The position numbers were made by a program, and so were the translations under genes. From positions 1,326,001 through 1,390,000 of the forward strand of contig NC_037094.1 of the NCBI RefSeq assembly GCF_002994745.2: DNA of 64,000 bases, given 5' to 3'. This DNA comes from Rosa chinensis (Eukaryota > Streptophyta > Magnoliopsida > Rosales > Rosaceae). The stretch's first letter is position 1, and each line of letters opens with the position of its first letter. This document shows, piece by piece, positions 48,645 through 60,334 of the stretch. The notes under the pieces were generated by a model. That model saw only the letters and a program-made list of their open reading frames with translations. It did not search any database and had not been told where the DNA came from.

Positions 48645-51245
48645 TGTGATAACACTAATTGTGGCTTTGGTTTGTATAGGTTAAATCGTTTAGAACCCCG
48701 GCTGAAGTAGATGAATGGCTGTATAAGAATCCTTTGTATTGCCCAGGAGCTTTGCATTTTGTGGAAAGAAATGCCACTGTGATTAGCTATGGCCTGCAGA
48801 CTAATTCTACTTCTGTTGAAAAACAAGGGAAAACTGAGGATCCCACATTCAAATTTCAAATTCCACTTCAGATTGCTGTGGAGCGTGAGATTGCTAGGTC
48901 TCTAATTGGAGGTATTATGTTTTGTTGCTCTCAGTTCTGTGTTCTTTAAAGAAAGTTGTACTTGCATGTTACCAGTTGAATTTTAGCACTCATATGACGC
49001 TTTGTTCAGATTCAAAATTTAGCTGGGTTGTTGCATTCAAGGAATTTGCACACCCTGCAATGGAGAGGCCTTCTGCAATGGATAACATGGGACCAAGGTT
49101 TTTTTTCGCAGCTGCCATGTTTGGTTTTGTCTTTCAAATGACTTCTTTGATCACAGAGAAAGAACTTAAGCTGCGACAGGTAATCACGTTAAGTTGATGA
49201 ATGGTTTTTTCACCCACGGTTAAGTGAATTTAAGTTCTCTATTCATTTTGCATTGCAGGCAATGACAATGATGGGCCTTTATGATAGTGCATACTGGTTC
49301 TCCTGGCTTGCATGGGAGGGAATTATTACACTACTCTCAGCTCTTTTCACAGTTCTCTTTGGAATGATGTTTCGGTTTAATTTTTTCTTAAACAACAGCT
49401 TTGCAGTCTTATTCCTTGTCTTCTATCTTTTCCAACTCAATATGGTAAGGCTGTTTCTTGCTATTAGTTGTTACTTTCCTTTCACATATGCTTAGTTAGT
49501 TTGGCTGATTTTGTCCTTTGGATAGCCTTGTCTTTATATAATAAGTTTCTGACATATATTCACCCTTTCCATCAATTGATGACAGATTGGTTTTGCCTTT
49601 ATGTTATCGGCCTTCATAAAAAAGTCATCTTCAACCACAACTGTCGGTTTCTCCATCTTTATGATTGGCTTTTTAATCCAGGCAAGATGTCCATAGTTCA
49701 AGATTCTTAAAGTCTTTGTTATGAGTTTAGTTCTATAACAGGATCAATTTTCCATTGCAGCTATCTACATCAAACAACGATCCATACAATAAAAGCATTT
49801 CTAGGACTAAACGAAACTTGTGGTCTCTATTTCCACCTAAACTTCTTTCCCAGGCTCTATATATACTCAGTGAGGCGACATCCACTCCTAAAGAGACTGG
49901 CATTAACTGGAGTAGAAGGGCAAACTGCGGACCAGGGGATGAAAATTGTGTTATAACAATTGTATGTAAACACATTAGTTTTCATAACCAAACCATTACG
50001 TATACATTCCTTTGATTTGTAATATGTTCATTTAAACTTTGATAGAATGACATTTATATATGGCTGGTGGCTACATTCTTCCTCTGGTTCGTATTGGCTA
50101 TATACTTCGACAATATCATCCCAAATGTATCTGGTGTGAGAAAATCAGTTTTTTACTTTCTGAAGCCAGGATACTGGACAGGGAAAAGTGGAAACAAAGT
50201 GGAAGGTAAAAATACTGAAATTCAGTTTGTGATCAACTTTCCCTTGTGGGTGGTACTTGTGACACGATGCTTTGTTCCTCTCTTTGGTTAGAGCGTGGCA
50301 TTTGTAGTTGCATAGGTTCACTTCCACCATTGGAGCATATTACTCCAGACGATGAAGATGTCCTTGAAGAGGAGAACATTGTTAAAGAGCAAACTAAGGA
50401 AGGCACAGTTGATCCAAACCTTGCAGTTCAGATACGTGGCCTTGTAAAAACATATCCTGGCAAAAGACATGGTTGCTGTTGTAGCAAGAGGACGTCACCA
50501 TACCATGCTCTCAAGGTAAATAACATTTTTGACTCAAATCTTTAAGAGAATGTTGATCTTTTTATGAACCTATGGTTCATGTGGAGGAAATCTTGTGATA
50601 TAGTCTAATTACATTTTTCATTCAATGCATCCTTTAGCTTTTTGTACTTGGACTATGAGATCCTCTAGCAGAATGTTATGATTGATGCGACAGTCTCTAT
50701 CACATATATATCTATGGGCGAATTTTGTTGCATACTTAAGTTTCATGCATTCTACCCTGTTTTTTCATTTTCAGTATATGATGCAGATGCACTGCATATG
50801 TTTCACTAACTATTTTTCAGTATATGAATGATGAATGATGTGATTGTCATCCATCACATAGCTGCTTAGGCAAATACCTGCTTTAAGTCAAAATTAATGC
50901 TGCTGCAATTTATATGTTTCAGTAACTATATTTAGCTTTGAACAATGTTCAGGGGTTATGGGTCAACTTTGCAAAGGATCAGTTATTTTGTCTACTTGGA
51001 CCCAATGGAGCTGGGAAAACCACAGCAATAAATTGTTTAACCGGCATCACACCTGTGACTGGAGGAGATGGTAATAGTATCATTGTTTTTTCAAATTCAT
51101 TAATTGGAAATTTCTGGAATGATGTTAATATTGAAATGATAAAATAGTAATCTGCCTTGTTAACAGCGTTGATCTATGGAAATTCTGCCCGAAGCTCTGT
51201 CGGCATGGCAAACATTCGAAAAATGATAGGAGTTTGTCCACAGGT

Positions 51246-51294
<49 letters not shown>

Positions 51295-52975
51295 ACAAAT
51301 ACATATTCTATATGCTTTTATATAAACCTATAGTTCATTGTTTTTACTGTGTTGCAACTTAACTCGGTAAAAAAATTAGAGTAACTTAACTTTGTCCGCT
51401 TGTTGTCTCTATTCATAGTTTGATATTCTTTGGGATGCATTGTCTGGGCAAGAGCATCTCCACATATTCGCTAGTATCAAAGGCCTTCCTCCAGCATCAA
51501 TAAAATTGGTATGTGGCTATGTGCTACTCTTTTTCCCTTGAAAATGTATTAATGTTTGTCCTTATAGTCACTTATTTTTGTTCAATGCTCATCTGCATGC
51601 TTTGAGAAAGAATGACTGTTGGTCCTGTATAAGTTGAGTAATGCTTCTCAAATGTAGGCTACTATGAAGTCACTGGAAGAGGTGAAACTGACTGATGCAG
51701 CCAAAATGAGAGCTGGTAGTTACAGTGGAGGAATGAAGCGTCGCTTGAGTGTTGCAATAGCCCTTATTGGTGATCCGAAGTTAGTTATCCTAGATGAACC
51801 GGTAAGGACATTGCAACCTTTCCCTTTAGTTCTTCTTCTACTTGCTTTGTTTACGCAACTAGGTTTATGATCTGCAGACAACTGGTATGGATCCAATATC
51901 TAGAAGGCATGTATGGGACATCATAGAGGATGCAAAGAAAGGTCGTGCAATCGTCCTGACCACTCACTCGATGGAAGAAGCTGACATATTAGGTGACCGG
52001 ATAGGAATTATGGCAAAGGGTAGGCTCCGCTGCATTGGAACTTCAATCAGGCTGAAGTCACGATTTGGGACTGGTTTCATTGCTAATGTGAGATTCAAAG
52101 AAAGCACAAATGGGGATGAAGTTGCAACATCTCATCACGAAGCTGTGAAGCAGTTATTTAAATATGTATGTTAACTTTTGAGTGATTTTAACATATTCTC
52201 AGGCACTTGTAACATAATTTTTTTCTAACATGGGAGAAGCTTCTTTCAGCGTTTGGATGTTTCACCAAAAGAAGAGACAACAGCCTATCTGACTTTTGTG
52301 ATTCCTCATAATCGAGAGGGCATTTTGGCGGTACAGAACTATCAGAAGTTCTTAATAAGTGAAGTCACTGATGAAGTTGTGATTTTGTATTGTTACTTGT
52401 GCTGGACTGATATATATTGCCTAGTGCAGAAATTTTTCGCGGAACTTCAAGATCAAGAAGATGAATTTGGCATAGCTGACATTCAACTTGGACTTGCAAC
52501 TCTTGAAGAAGTTTTCCTAAATATCGCAAGGCGGGCAGAGCTAGAAAGTGCCACAGCCGAGGGGAGGTTGGTTACTCTCACTTTAACATCTGGGGTCTTG
52601 GTTCAGGTAAACCCACTTATTTCATTTTGGTTACTTCATTTTGGTTACTTTTGGTAATGTATTACAATGATTATGCAGATTCCTACAGGAGCTAGGTTTG
52701 TTGGGATTCCGGGAACAGTCTCTTCTGAGAATCCAAACGGGCTTATGGTAGAAGTTTTTTGGGAGCAAGATGAATCTGGTGCACTTAGCATATCTGACCT
52801 CTCACCTGAAACCCCAATACCTCCTAATATTGCAGTTGAACTGATGCTACCTTCAATTTCGCCCAGAAATTTGTTTGGCCGTTCCAAACCAGTAAACGGC
52901 ATTGTGCTCGACTCCGACCAAATCACTAGTTCTTTCGGTCTAAGTGGTCATATGGGTCGTTGGCAAAGGACCTGA
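47998..52975 (+). CDS. ABCA2: ABC transporter A family member 2-type (ABCA2)
   Basis: Half-size ABCA transporter matching Arabidopsis ABCA2, a likely lipid transporter. Sixteen exons: 47998-48366, 48680-48911, 49010-49179, 49259-49444, 49586-49681, 49761-49961, 50046-50205, 50292-50515, 50953-51070, 51167-51243, 51419-51508, 51658-51801, 51878-52165, 52250-52330, 52430-52606, 52679-52975; 969 residues. First helix in [20 protein letters not shown]; conserved [45 protein letters not shown] and [13 protein letters not shown]. Nucleotide-binding domain: Walker [11 protein letters not shown]-loop [14 protein letters not shown], signature [12 protein letters not shown], Walker B LVILDEPTTGMDP, H-loop [10 protein letters not shown]. 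The intron after exon 5 has a GC donor (CAG|GCAAGA). It lies head to head with the other ABCA gene. Confidence 0.95.
51249..51291. repeat. (CT)n microsatellite in ABCA2 intron
   Basis: Uninterrupted run of about 21 CT units starting a few bases after the donor of intron 10. Likely length-polymorphic. Confidence 0.95.
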
Positions 52976-53980
52976 TGTGGTATGCTTAGAGTTGACAGTT
53001 ATACTAATTCTTATTTTATATTTCCTTGTAATTTCACTAATTTGCAGCTAGTTGAGATTATATTTTGAATTGAGACCAAAATTGGGTTATAGTTGAGATT
53101 CTTACTTATATCATCTTACTGCAAATTGAGACCAAAATTGGATTATAGTTGAGATTCTTACTTGCATCATCTTACTGCAAATTTCTCCCATCTATAGCCA
53201 TGTGTGGTGATTATAACCAAATTTCATCAAAGCTAAAAGGGATCTACATAACTAAGATCACGTAACGGGAGGTGCGAGGCCCAAGCTGCAATTTGGCCAT
53301 GCAATGCCCCCCCCCCCAGCCATCTAATAGTTAAGACTGCATTTTGGAAGAAGCTAGGCCCAAAGTCTGATTAGGCCATGCAATGCCAGCCCAGTAATTA
53401 TTCAAATAGTTGAAAAAAGACTGTTCAACAACTTGTATTAAAGAAACGACAGATTAACATCATGGATGCAGCGATTGACAAGGATTTTTCATCATGATAA
53501 CGATTGTTTACAGGCCCCAATTCACAAAGTAGAGGTTTTGCTTAGGTATCGATTCATACAACTGTTTAAATAATCTCAGGAGTCTCAATCTAGAGCAAAA
53601 GGCAGCTATCTCTATGAAAAATATCTCAAACCCACCCCAAATTTCAATTTATCTAGACATCGACTACTTTAATGATCTACTAACATGAATCTGCCATTGA
53701 AGATCTCAAATGGCCAATAGATCATACGCATGAACCCGATCTCTACCGGAAGAGATACGTACTAAGAGATACAAGACTGAACAAGATCTGCAAACCAAAA
53801 AAAGCATAAGCATCATATATGTACATGAAATCACAAGTTGACTGAAATATAAACCAACGATCTAAAGTAACACATGGTTCATGATAGGAGCTAAAGCTTC
53901 TCAGAGCTTGATGGATCTGCTGAAACTTACCACAAGCTAGACAGAGGAACAGATCTAGCTAGTTAAGAGACAGATAAGCT
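52976..53980. other. ABCA2 3' flank and region downstream of MIR159
   Basis: No coding frame. A 56-bp tandem pair sits at 53070-53125 and 53126-53181. A poly(C) tract (about 53308-53320) separates two copies of GGCCATGCAATGCC (about 53294 and 53373). The remainder may be primary transcript of MIR159 on the minus strand. Confidence 0.5.
53070..53181. repeat. 56-bp tandem duplication in ABCA2 3' region
   Basis: Two adjacent 56-bp units beginning TTGAGACCAAAATTGG, differing at about three positions. Each ends CATCTTACTGCAAA. Confidence 0.9.
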
Positions 53981-54160
53981 ATGGTGTAGAGCTCCCTTCA
54001 ATCCAAAACATGATGCAACTCAGGTAATGCAGCTCCCGAGATATGGAAGCCACAAGCCTATCATCTTTACCAAAATAGAGATAGAAGTGTGGGATTCATA
54101 GCTCAGCAGCTCAATCAACCCAGTAACATCTTCTATTGGACTTCAAGGAGCTCCACTCCA
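53981..54160 (-). ncRNA. MIR159: MIR159 precursor
   Basis: Minus-strand foldback giving microRNA159, which represses GAMYB-type transcription factors. The mature arm is at 53987-54007 and reads TTTGGATTGAAGGGAGCTCT plus a final A, identical to miR159a as I know it. The opposite arm at 54133-54153 reads GAGCTCCTTGAAGTCCAATA plus G and pairs with it over most of its length. The long (about 180 nt) hairpin with the miRNA on the 3' arm, and secondary pairing such as GGAGCTGC with the CTGAGCTATGAATCCCA side, is typical of the MIR159/319 class. Confidence 0.93.
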
Positions 54161-54299
54161 TAACCCTAGCTAAAACCCTAACACCAGTACGTTAGATTGA
54201 AGAAGATCAAGAAAAAAAAAGTAAAACAGATCAAAACCTTGTAAGAAACCCTATAAAACCTGGGTTTACCACCAAACCCTAAACAAAGAACCAGAGCTC

Positions 54300-54312
54300 G
54301 AGTGCTATATAG
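54300..54312 (-). promoter_or_regulatory. Candidate TATA box of MIR159
   Basis: CTATATAGC on the minus strand (within 54300-54312) lies about 150 bp upstream of the hairpin. Position and sequence suit a pol II TATA box, but the neighbourhood is AT-rich and other candidates exist. Confidence 0.35.
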
Positions 54313-54660
54313 ACTAGGGAAACGCCAAAACTAAACTACCATTCAACCATATATAAAAGATAAATATATAAATGGATTCTTATGTAAATCTTCAAAAGCC
54401 AAAAGTGAAGAGCAAGTTTGGCTTTTGGTTCTAACGCTAAGCTGAGACTGATGGACAGACCATGGTGGAGGGGCAAGCTTTATAGTGGTTTTGGATAACA
54501 AACAAGTAGTAATGGTGGGGATGTGGATGGGTCGGCAAAGAAAGTCTTGGGAACCGCCCTCTCTTCTCTATAATTAAGATTCCCTGCACATAATCACGTG
54601 CCTTGTTTATTTCCCTCACGATACACGATGATAATGAAGACCACCAATTTATCGTCTTTT

Positions 54661-55445
54661 TGGAAAAGCCTGGCCCTGCGGAGCTGCTACTATTCCCACC
54701 ACCGAGAACCGCCGTAGATTTCGAATTCAACAGCAATTGAAATACCGGACTTGAGAACGTTAAAGTATAAGTGTAAGTTGTTAATAATGCTTTGGTCTAA
54801 CTAATTTAACGATTCTTAACTTTCAATTTTAATACTGTGTAACACTGTAAAACAATTAATATAGATAATGTATTTATTAAAATACTATACATTGATATGA
54901 AGAAATTGAAAAAAAGCTACCTCACCCTTTTTAAATAGCGTGGCTTTGCGGAACTGCTATTATTTTCATTATCGAAAACAGTTTTAGATAAATTTTGAAT
55001 CCGAAAGTAATCAAACTATCCGACTTGAGAACCGTTAAAGTATTGTTAATAATGTATTTGGTCTAATGAGTTAATTTAACGATTATTGACTTTTAATTTT
55101 AATATTGTGCAACACTATAAAACATATCTATAATATAGAATTAAAACAATATGCATTGATATGAAGAAATTGAGAAAAAGCTAGCTCACCTTTTTTGAAA
55201 AGCCTGGTTTTTCAGAGCCACTACTATTTCCACCACCGAAAACAGTCCTAGATAGATTTTGAATTTGACAGTAATCGAACTATTCAACTCGATAACCATT
55301 AAACTATTATGGTCTAGTAAGTTAATTTAACGATTATTGACTTCAAAATTTTTAACTTTACAATGTTATAAAACAGTCAATATAGATATATAATCAAAAC
55401 ATTGTACGTTAATATTCAACTTGAGAAAAAGCTAGCTCACCCTAT
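54661..55445. repeat. Three diverged tandem units of about 260 bp
   Basis: Units start near 54661, 54929 and 55190. Each has AAAAGCCTGG-like sequence, a CTACTATTNCCACCACCGA block, GTTAATTTAACGATT and GAAAAAGCTAGCTCACC at the end. Divergence is considerable, so the array is old. The short open frame at 54437-54736 (minus) overlaps unit one by chance. Confidence 0.8.
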
Positions 55446-56631
55446 AGCCTTGCACAAAGCATGGACTAAAGATTGATAGTTGTCCAGTGCATTTGATTAT
55501 GATTGCTCTTTGTACTTAATTCTAGTTGCCAAGCTTGTAAATTATTCCCGTAATTTTTTCTTTTGAGTTGAAAATCTATGAATTTATTCACCGATTTAGT
55601 AGTTATGTCTAATTTTCACTTGTAAAATTTTTCTCTTACAGTTAATTCATGAGATTGTTTTGTATTAATAATCTATGATGATAATTGAACTCGAATTTTA
55701 CACATATTTAAGCAAACGAGTTGAAACTCAAAGAACAAACTAATGCAATTGTTGTTCTCGCACTTGCCCACTAAAGTTTAGACCTAGTTTGAACTTGAAG
55801 AGGAAAAACATGCATGCAAAGAACGGGTCACCCCATTTTTCGACCCGTTTAAATTCTGACGGGTCAATGTCCTCTCTTATACGAGATAACTCTACGAGAT
55901 ATCGTGAGAAGTCGAGATCAGTGCTGAGAACATGGCGGGAAATTAAACCAAACTAAAGAGGAAAAAAGAAGGGAAAAAAAAGTTCGGTGGAAAGGTTAGA
56001 CACGTGGCGCACGATGACAAAAAGTCTGAGTTAAATGAATGGTAGTTGTTGAATTAAGATTTCCGTTTTGATTAGACAAAAGCGACATCGATGTGACAAC
56101 ACAGCTCAGACTGGTGGGGCCGATCACGCAGAGCGCACTTTAGTTTGGCCATGTGTTATTCTCTCGGTGTGCGCAGCTCTTGCGCTAACGTGCGCACCGG
56201 GTGCATATTAATTTTGAAATCAGAGTTCTGCATCGTCCACTATGATGCAGCCACGTAGCCCTAGTGATGGTAATGGGACCTCGAAATCTAGGGGTAAGAT
56301 CTCCGTCTGTTTGCTTTTGTTGCTTTCCCCGTGGCCTCTTTTGCCTTTTTTTTTTTTTTTTTTTTCTTTGGGGCTTGAAAATGCATTTTGGGCCAGTCTA
56401 CAGTTGACAATCTAGAGTCCAGTGTTATTGGTAGAATGGGCTAAGGCCCACACCGCCCTATCCAACTAAGGCCCTTCATGGTTTTCCAATACCATACCAT
56501 CAATAAATTTTCACGTGTTATAGTTATAGTCTGTTGATTGTTTAGAACCACTGACATTTAGCTAGTGAGCTCTATAGTCCGATGATTGTCAAGGACAACC
56601 GACATTTAGTTGGTGAGATGTAATCTGCTCA
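55446..56631. other. Intergenic region
   Basis: No gene seen. A G-box-like ACACGTGGC near 55990 and a GC-richer stretch at 56150-56340 are the only notable parts. A long T-tract lies at about 56347-56366. Confidence 0.45.
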
Positions 56632-56704
56632 TTCTTTAGAGGGTAAATTCCTCCTATGGTATCCGAGGTATTGCTACTTGGACAGTTTGATACCCGATGT
56701 ATTA

Positions 56705-57315
56705 GGGCAACTCCAAGCATAGGCTCTATTTGGGGGTGTTCTTCTCATTTTAGCACCCCCTTATTATACTATTCATATATGACTTAATTCTCATCTCCAA
56801 TAATGAGGTGCTATATGGGTGCTATTTTCACTATTCTTGATTAAATATAATATGAGTGTAATGTTGATGAATATTATATTAAAAGTATGTTAATATAGTT
56901 AAATAAGGTAAACAATTGTGAAGGAGATGAAGGATATTTGGTGTGAGGAAATAGAAAAGAATGGGTTGATATTTATAGAACTTCCCACAATTTACTGTTC
57001 CAATAGGTATATTTTTTTCCCTCAATTTTCTGGTAGTTTTTTAAATTTTTTTGGAACAAAATAGAAATACTAACCCTTGATTTAATAAGAGTCGACATTA
57101 ATCACATTTTTTCCTCAAATCTGAGCCGTCAGATTAAATAAGGTCAATTTGAGTAAAAGCAAATAATAACCCATTTGCTGGGCCCCATGAATAGTATCCG
57201 AGTCTTGGTCCTGGAAAAGTCTCAAATATGAGACTTGGGATGAAAGCATTGTTGGAGATGAAAAGTCTTATAATTCAACAAAATATTGTTTTGAATCCTA
57301 TGGTTGGAGTTGCCC
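56705..57315. mobile_element. Harbinger-type MITE nested in the Mutator-like element
   Basis: 611 bp with ends GGGCAACTCCAAGCAT and ATGGTTGGAGTTGCCC, flanked by TTA (56702-56704 and 57316-57318). The right arm of the host element reads GATGTATTAAAGGAGAC in complement, with a single TTA, which is the empty site. Confidence 0.92.
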
Positions 57316-58064
57316 TTAAAGGAGACAGTTTGGTACTTGAAGTTAGATTTTGTTTGACACTTTGGTACTTCTGTTAATTTTTCTGTTAAATGTAAGGATA
57401 AAATTGACATTTAGAATATATGTATAAAAACATACTAAAAAAACATGAGTTTGTGGGTTGATTGTCGTTCTTCATAATTTTATAGGTGTGAATTAATGTT
57501 TATGAGTTATGTTGAACGTGAAATATTCAAATTTTATGTTAAAGAAATATAATAATCAAATATTTTTTTTGCACTATCCTCTATGAATCCACTGATTTTT
57601 CCTCCAAAACTTGGATTTTTCGTCCTCTTCATAAACACAATGCGATGATATTATTTGGTATTATTTTAGGTCTTCATCATTTTTTGGGTCATTTAGGAGA
57701 AAATGAAAATGAATTAATGTTTTTGGGTTATGTTAAAGTTGACATAATTGAATTTTATGTTTAAAAAAAATGGTTTTGTCCATTTACCCCATTTCTAGAG
57801 ATTTTTTTCCCACTTACCCTATTAAGTTTTTTTAATTCCCTCTTACCTAATACACTCTAAGGGAGTCTTCCCTAATACTTGATTAAGATTTTTTTTTTGT
57901 TTTTAATTTTTTTTAATACCATTTTACCCCTCCACCCCTTTGATAATTAGAGAGAGAGAAAAAAAAAAAAAACCATAGCAGACTTCGCCGGAGCCTGTCA
58001 TCGGCCGCCGGATTCTTGTCACCGGTTGCCGCCCACCGGAATTTACTGAAAATCTCATCGGAAT

Positions 58065-58410
58065 TTGCCCTCAATAGACATCTATTGCCCTCTAATAGAC
58101 GTCTATTGGCCCTCAATAGATGACTATCAACTATGCATTGCCTCCCAGTAGACGTCTATTGCCCCCCCAATAGACGTTTAGATTACCGAAATGGTAATTA
58201 ATCTTCCTAAAACTACACAAATAAAACTTTGATTAAAGAAAAAAAACGAGGAGATTACATCAATTCAAAACATCTATTGCCCTCAGTAGACCTGTATTGC
58301 CCTTGGCATAACACCATTTTGTAGCTTGTTACTCCAAAATATTTATTGTCCTCCAATAAACGTCTATTACCCTCCAATAAACATTTAATAGACCTCTATT
58401 GCCCCATAAT
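58065..58410. repeat. Cluster of AATAGACGTCTATT palindromes
   Basis: About ten full or partial copies of CAATAGACGTCTATTG, a perfect palindrome, spaced by short CCCTC-like linkers. Copies range from exact (near 58092) to half-sites. It lies inside the Mutator-like element. Confidence 0.8.
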
Positions 58411-58683
58411 AGAACTTTTCTTTTTTCATTTTTCTTTCAAACATGGCATTCTGCCCTCATTTTATAAAAATTGTAGCATCACCATTTCCTAAATTTGCAA
58501 CAAAATCAAAGCCAGCATCATATTCATCTATAGCTACAACACGTTCCTTTGAAAAAGCACCCAAAATTCAATACTAAAATATAAAAAGAAGCCAAAATAT
58601 AGTGCAGCAAAAATGATATCAACAATTCAACAAACAAGAAGACCTATTTCCAGGTGACCCAATCTTTTATAAATGGCCCAGTC

Positions 58684-59274
58684 TCATAACTCACAACAGA
58701 AGCCAAATTGACAAGAACTTGCTTGCAAAAAGAGCTTAAAAACCCACCAACCTGTTCCGATCAAAATGATCACTGTGAACAACAAAACACTCAAATCAAA
58801 TTCAAGGCTTTCATTAGTAACAACCCGCCCGTGAGGATGTGGGTCAATATCCAACCCGAAATTGAGAGCAAAGAGCTTGGCGACGGAGAGAGTCTCGACG
58901 GAGCATCGAAGCCGCACGATACTCGCCTTCCACTTCTTATTAAAACGACGTCGTGTCAGCTCCGTCAATCTTCCAAAGCCAATTTGGGTATAAAAAGCTC
59001 CGATGATTACACGCCGAACTCGCTCCTACCCACCATCACCTCCGTTTTCATAGGAAACTTCGATGGCGAAACCGCCGTCAAGGTCATGACAGGCGACGTT
59101 TCACTCTCCGGTGAAGAGATCAACAATCTAAAGCAGATCAATCACTCCATGGCCGCTTCACAGAGAGACATAGAGAGAAGAAGAAGAACTGTGATTCTGC
59201 AGAGAGAGATGAGAGAGACAGATCGAAGATGGCGTCTGGACAGAGATAGAGTGGCAGTGGAAGTAATTGTATAA
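58684..59274. pseudogene. Possible captured gene fragment, both strands open
   Basis: A 188-codon frame on the plus strand (58708-59274) and a 94-codon frame on the minus strand (58684-58968) overlap. The minus frame has a convincing membrane segment (LSVLLFTVIILIGTGWWVFKLF), and the plus frame has none and ends in Arg-rich low complexity. I recognise neither. Location inside a Mutator-like element favours a captured exon on the minus strand. Confidence 0.35.
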
Positions 59275-59761
59275 TTGAGTTGAGGGCAAAATGGTCATTT
59301 GCTGTTAATTTGGGTAGATGAGAATAAATATATGTTGTTGGGGTAAGTGAGATAATTTTTGTTCAATTCTGTGTTTTGGGTCAAGGACCCTTTAAAAAAT
59401 TTAGTTGTACGAGAATAGTTTCAATGGAGTACTCTCATGGGTGTTCACTATATGATTACTATATTTGTTAAACATAAAATTCGAATATTTCACATTCAAC
59501 ATAACCTATAAGCATTAATTCATACCTATAAAATTATGAAGAAAATCAACCCACAAACTCATGTTTTTTGATTATGTTTTTATACATATATTATAAATGT
59601 CAATTTTATCCTTACATTTAACAGAAAAATTAATAGAAGTACCAAAGTGTCAAACAAAGTCTAACTTAAAGTACCAAACTGTCTCCTTTAATACATCAGG
59701 TATCAAACTGTCCAAGTAGCAATACCTCAGGTACCATAGGAGGAATTTACCCTTGTTTAGA

Positions 59762-60334
59762 ACAACCTATATTTAGCTGGGCTGTAGTCCGTTAATTGTT
59801 TAGAACAATTATCATTTAGAGGTCATAAGTTTAAATTTCATTAACATCATAGAAAGAGTGAGATGAGAAAAAACAATTATCATTATTTTCAGAAAAAAAA
59901 AAAAATTGGTTCAAGCAAAAGCACCTTTAATCACTACACCAAGTACAACATCCAAAAAAATCCCTCCACAGATTAGTGCTACAGTGCTCTTATAAAAATA
60001 GAAGAGAAAACAAAAGAAATCATGGGCCCGAGAAGTCTTAAGTCTTAACATTAAATTGATGTAACCCAAGTCTTAATGGGTAATGGATTGATTTCAAACT
60101 GGGCCGGGTTACTCGTAACCACAATGGCCCGGGTTTGATAATCCACTAGAGGTCGTATACCACTTTTCTTCTCCAAGCCGAAAGCATGACACCACATACA
60201 AATTCCACACCACCATCTGTAAGCTCACAGTAGATTCCAGAACACCAGTGTTCACTCCATTCGCTCCGCTTTATTCTCTTCCTTCATCAAAACCCTAGCG
60301 CCTCCGATACACAATCTCCCTGAAACGCTTAGCC
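59762..60334. other. eRF3 promoter and leader
   Basis: The part near 60080-60140 has CTGGGCCGGGTT and ATGGCCCGGGTTT (site II-like), and AAAACCCTAGC (about 60287) is a telo box in the leader. Both are common in translation-related plant genes. Confidence 0.5.

Larger units (their letters stand above)
56641..59752. mobile_element. Mutator-like element with ~400-bp inverted repeats
   Basis: Starts GGGTAAATTCCTCCTATGGT and ends with the complement. Flanking 9-mers TTCTTTAGA (56632-56640) and TTGTTTAGA (59753-59761) match at eight of nine. The inverted repeats extend roughly 400 bp once the nested MITE in the left arm is removed. The interior has a palindrome array (58065-58410) and a GC-richer, gene-like stretch (58680-59275). 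No transposase. Confidence 0.8.

Noticed and set aside
54437..54736. 99-codon minus-strand frame near MIR159
   Set aside because: It overlaps the first unit of a non-coding tandem repeat and shows no family signature.
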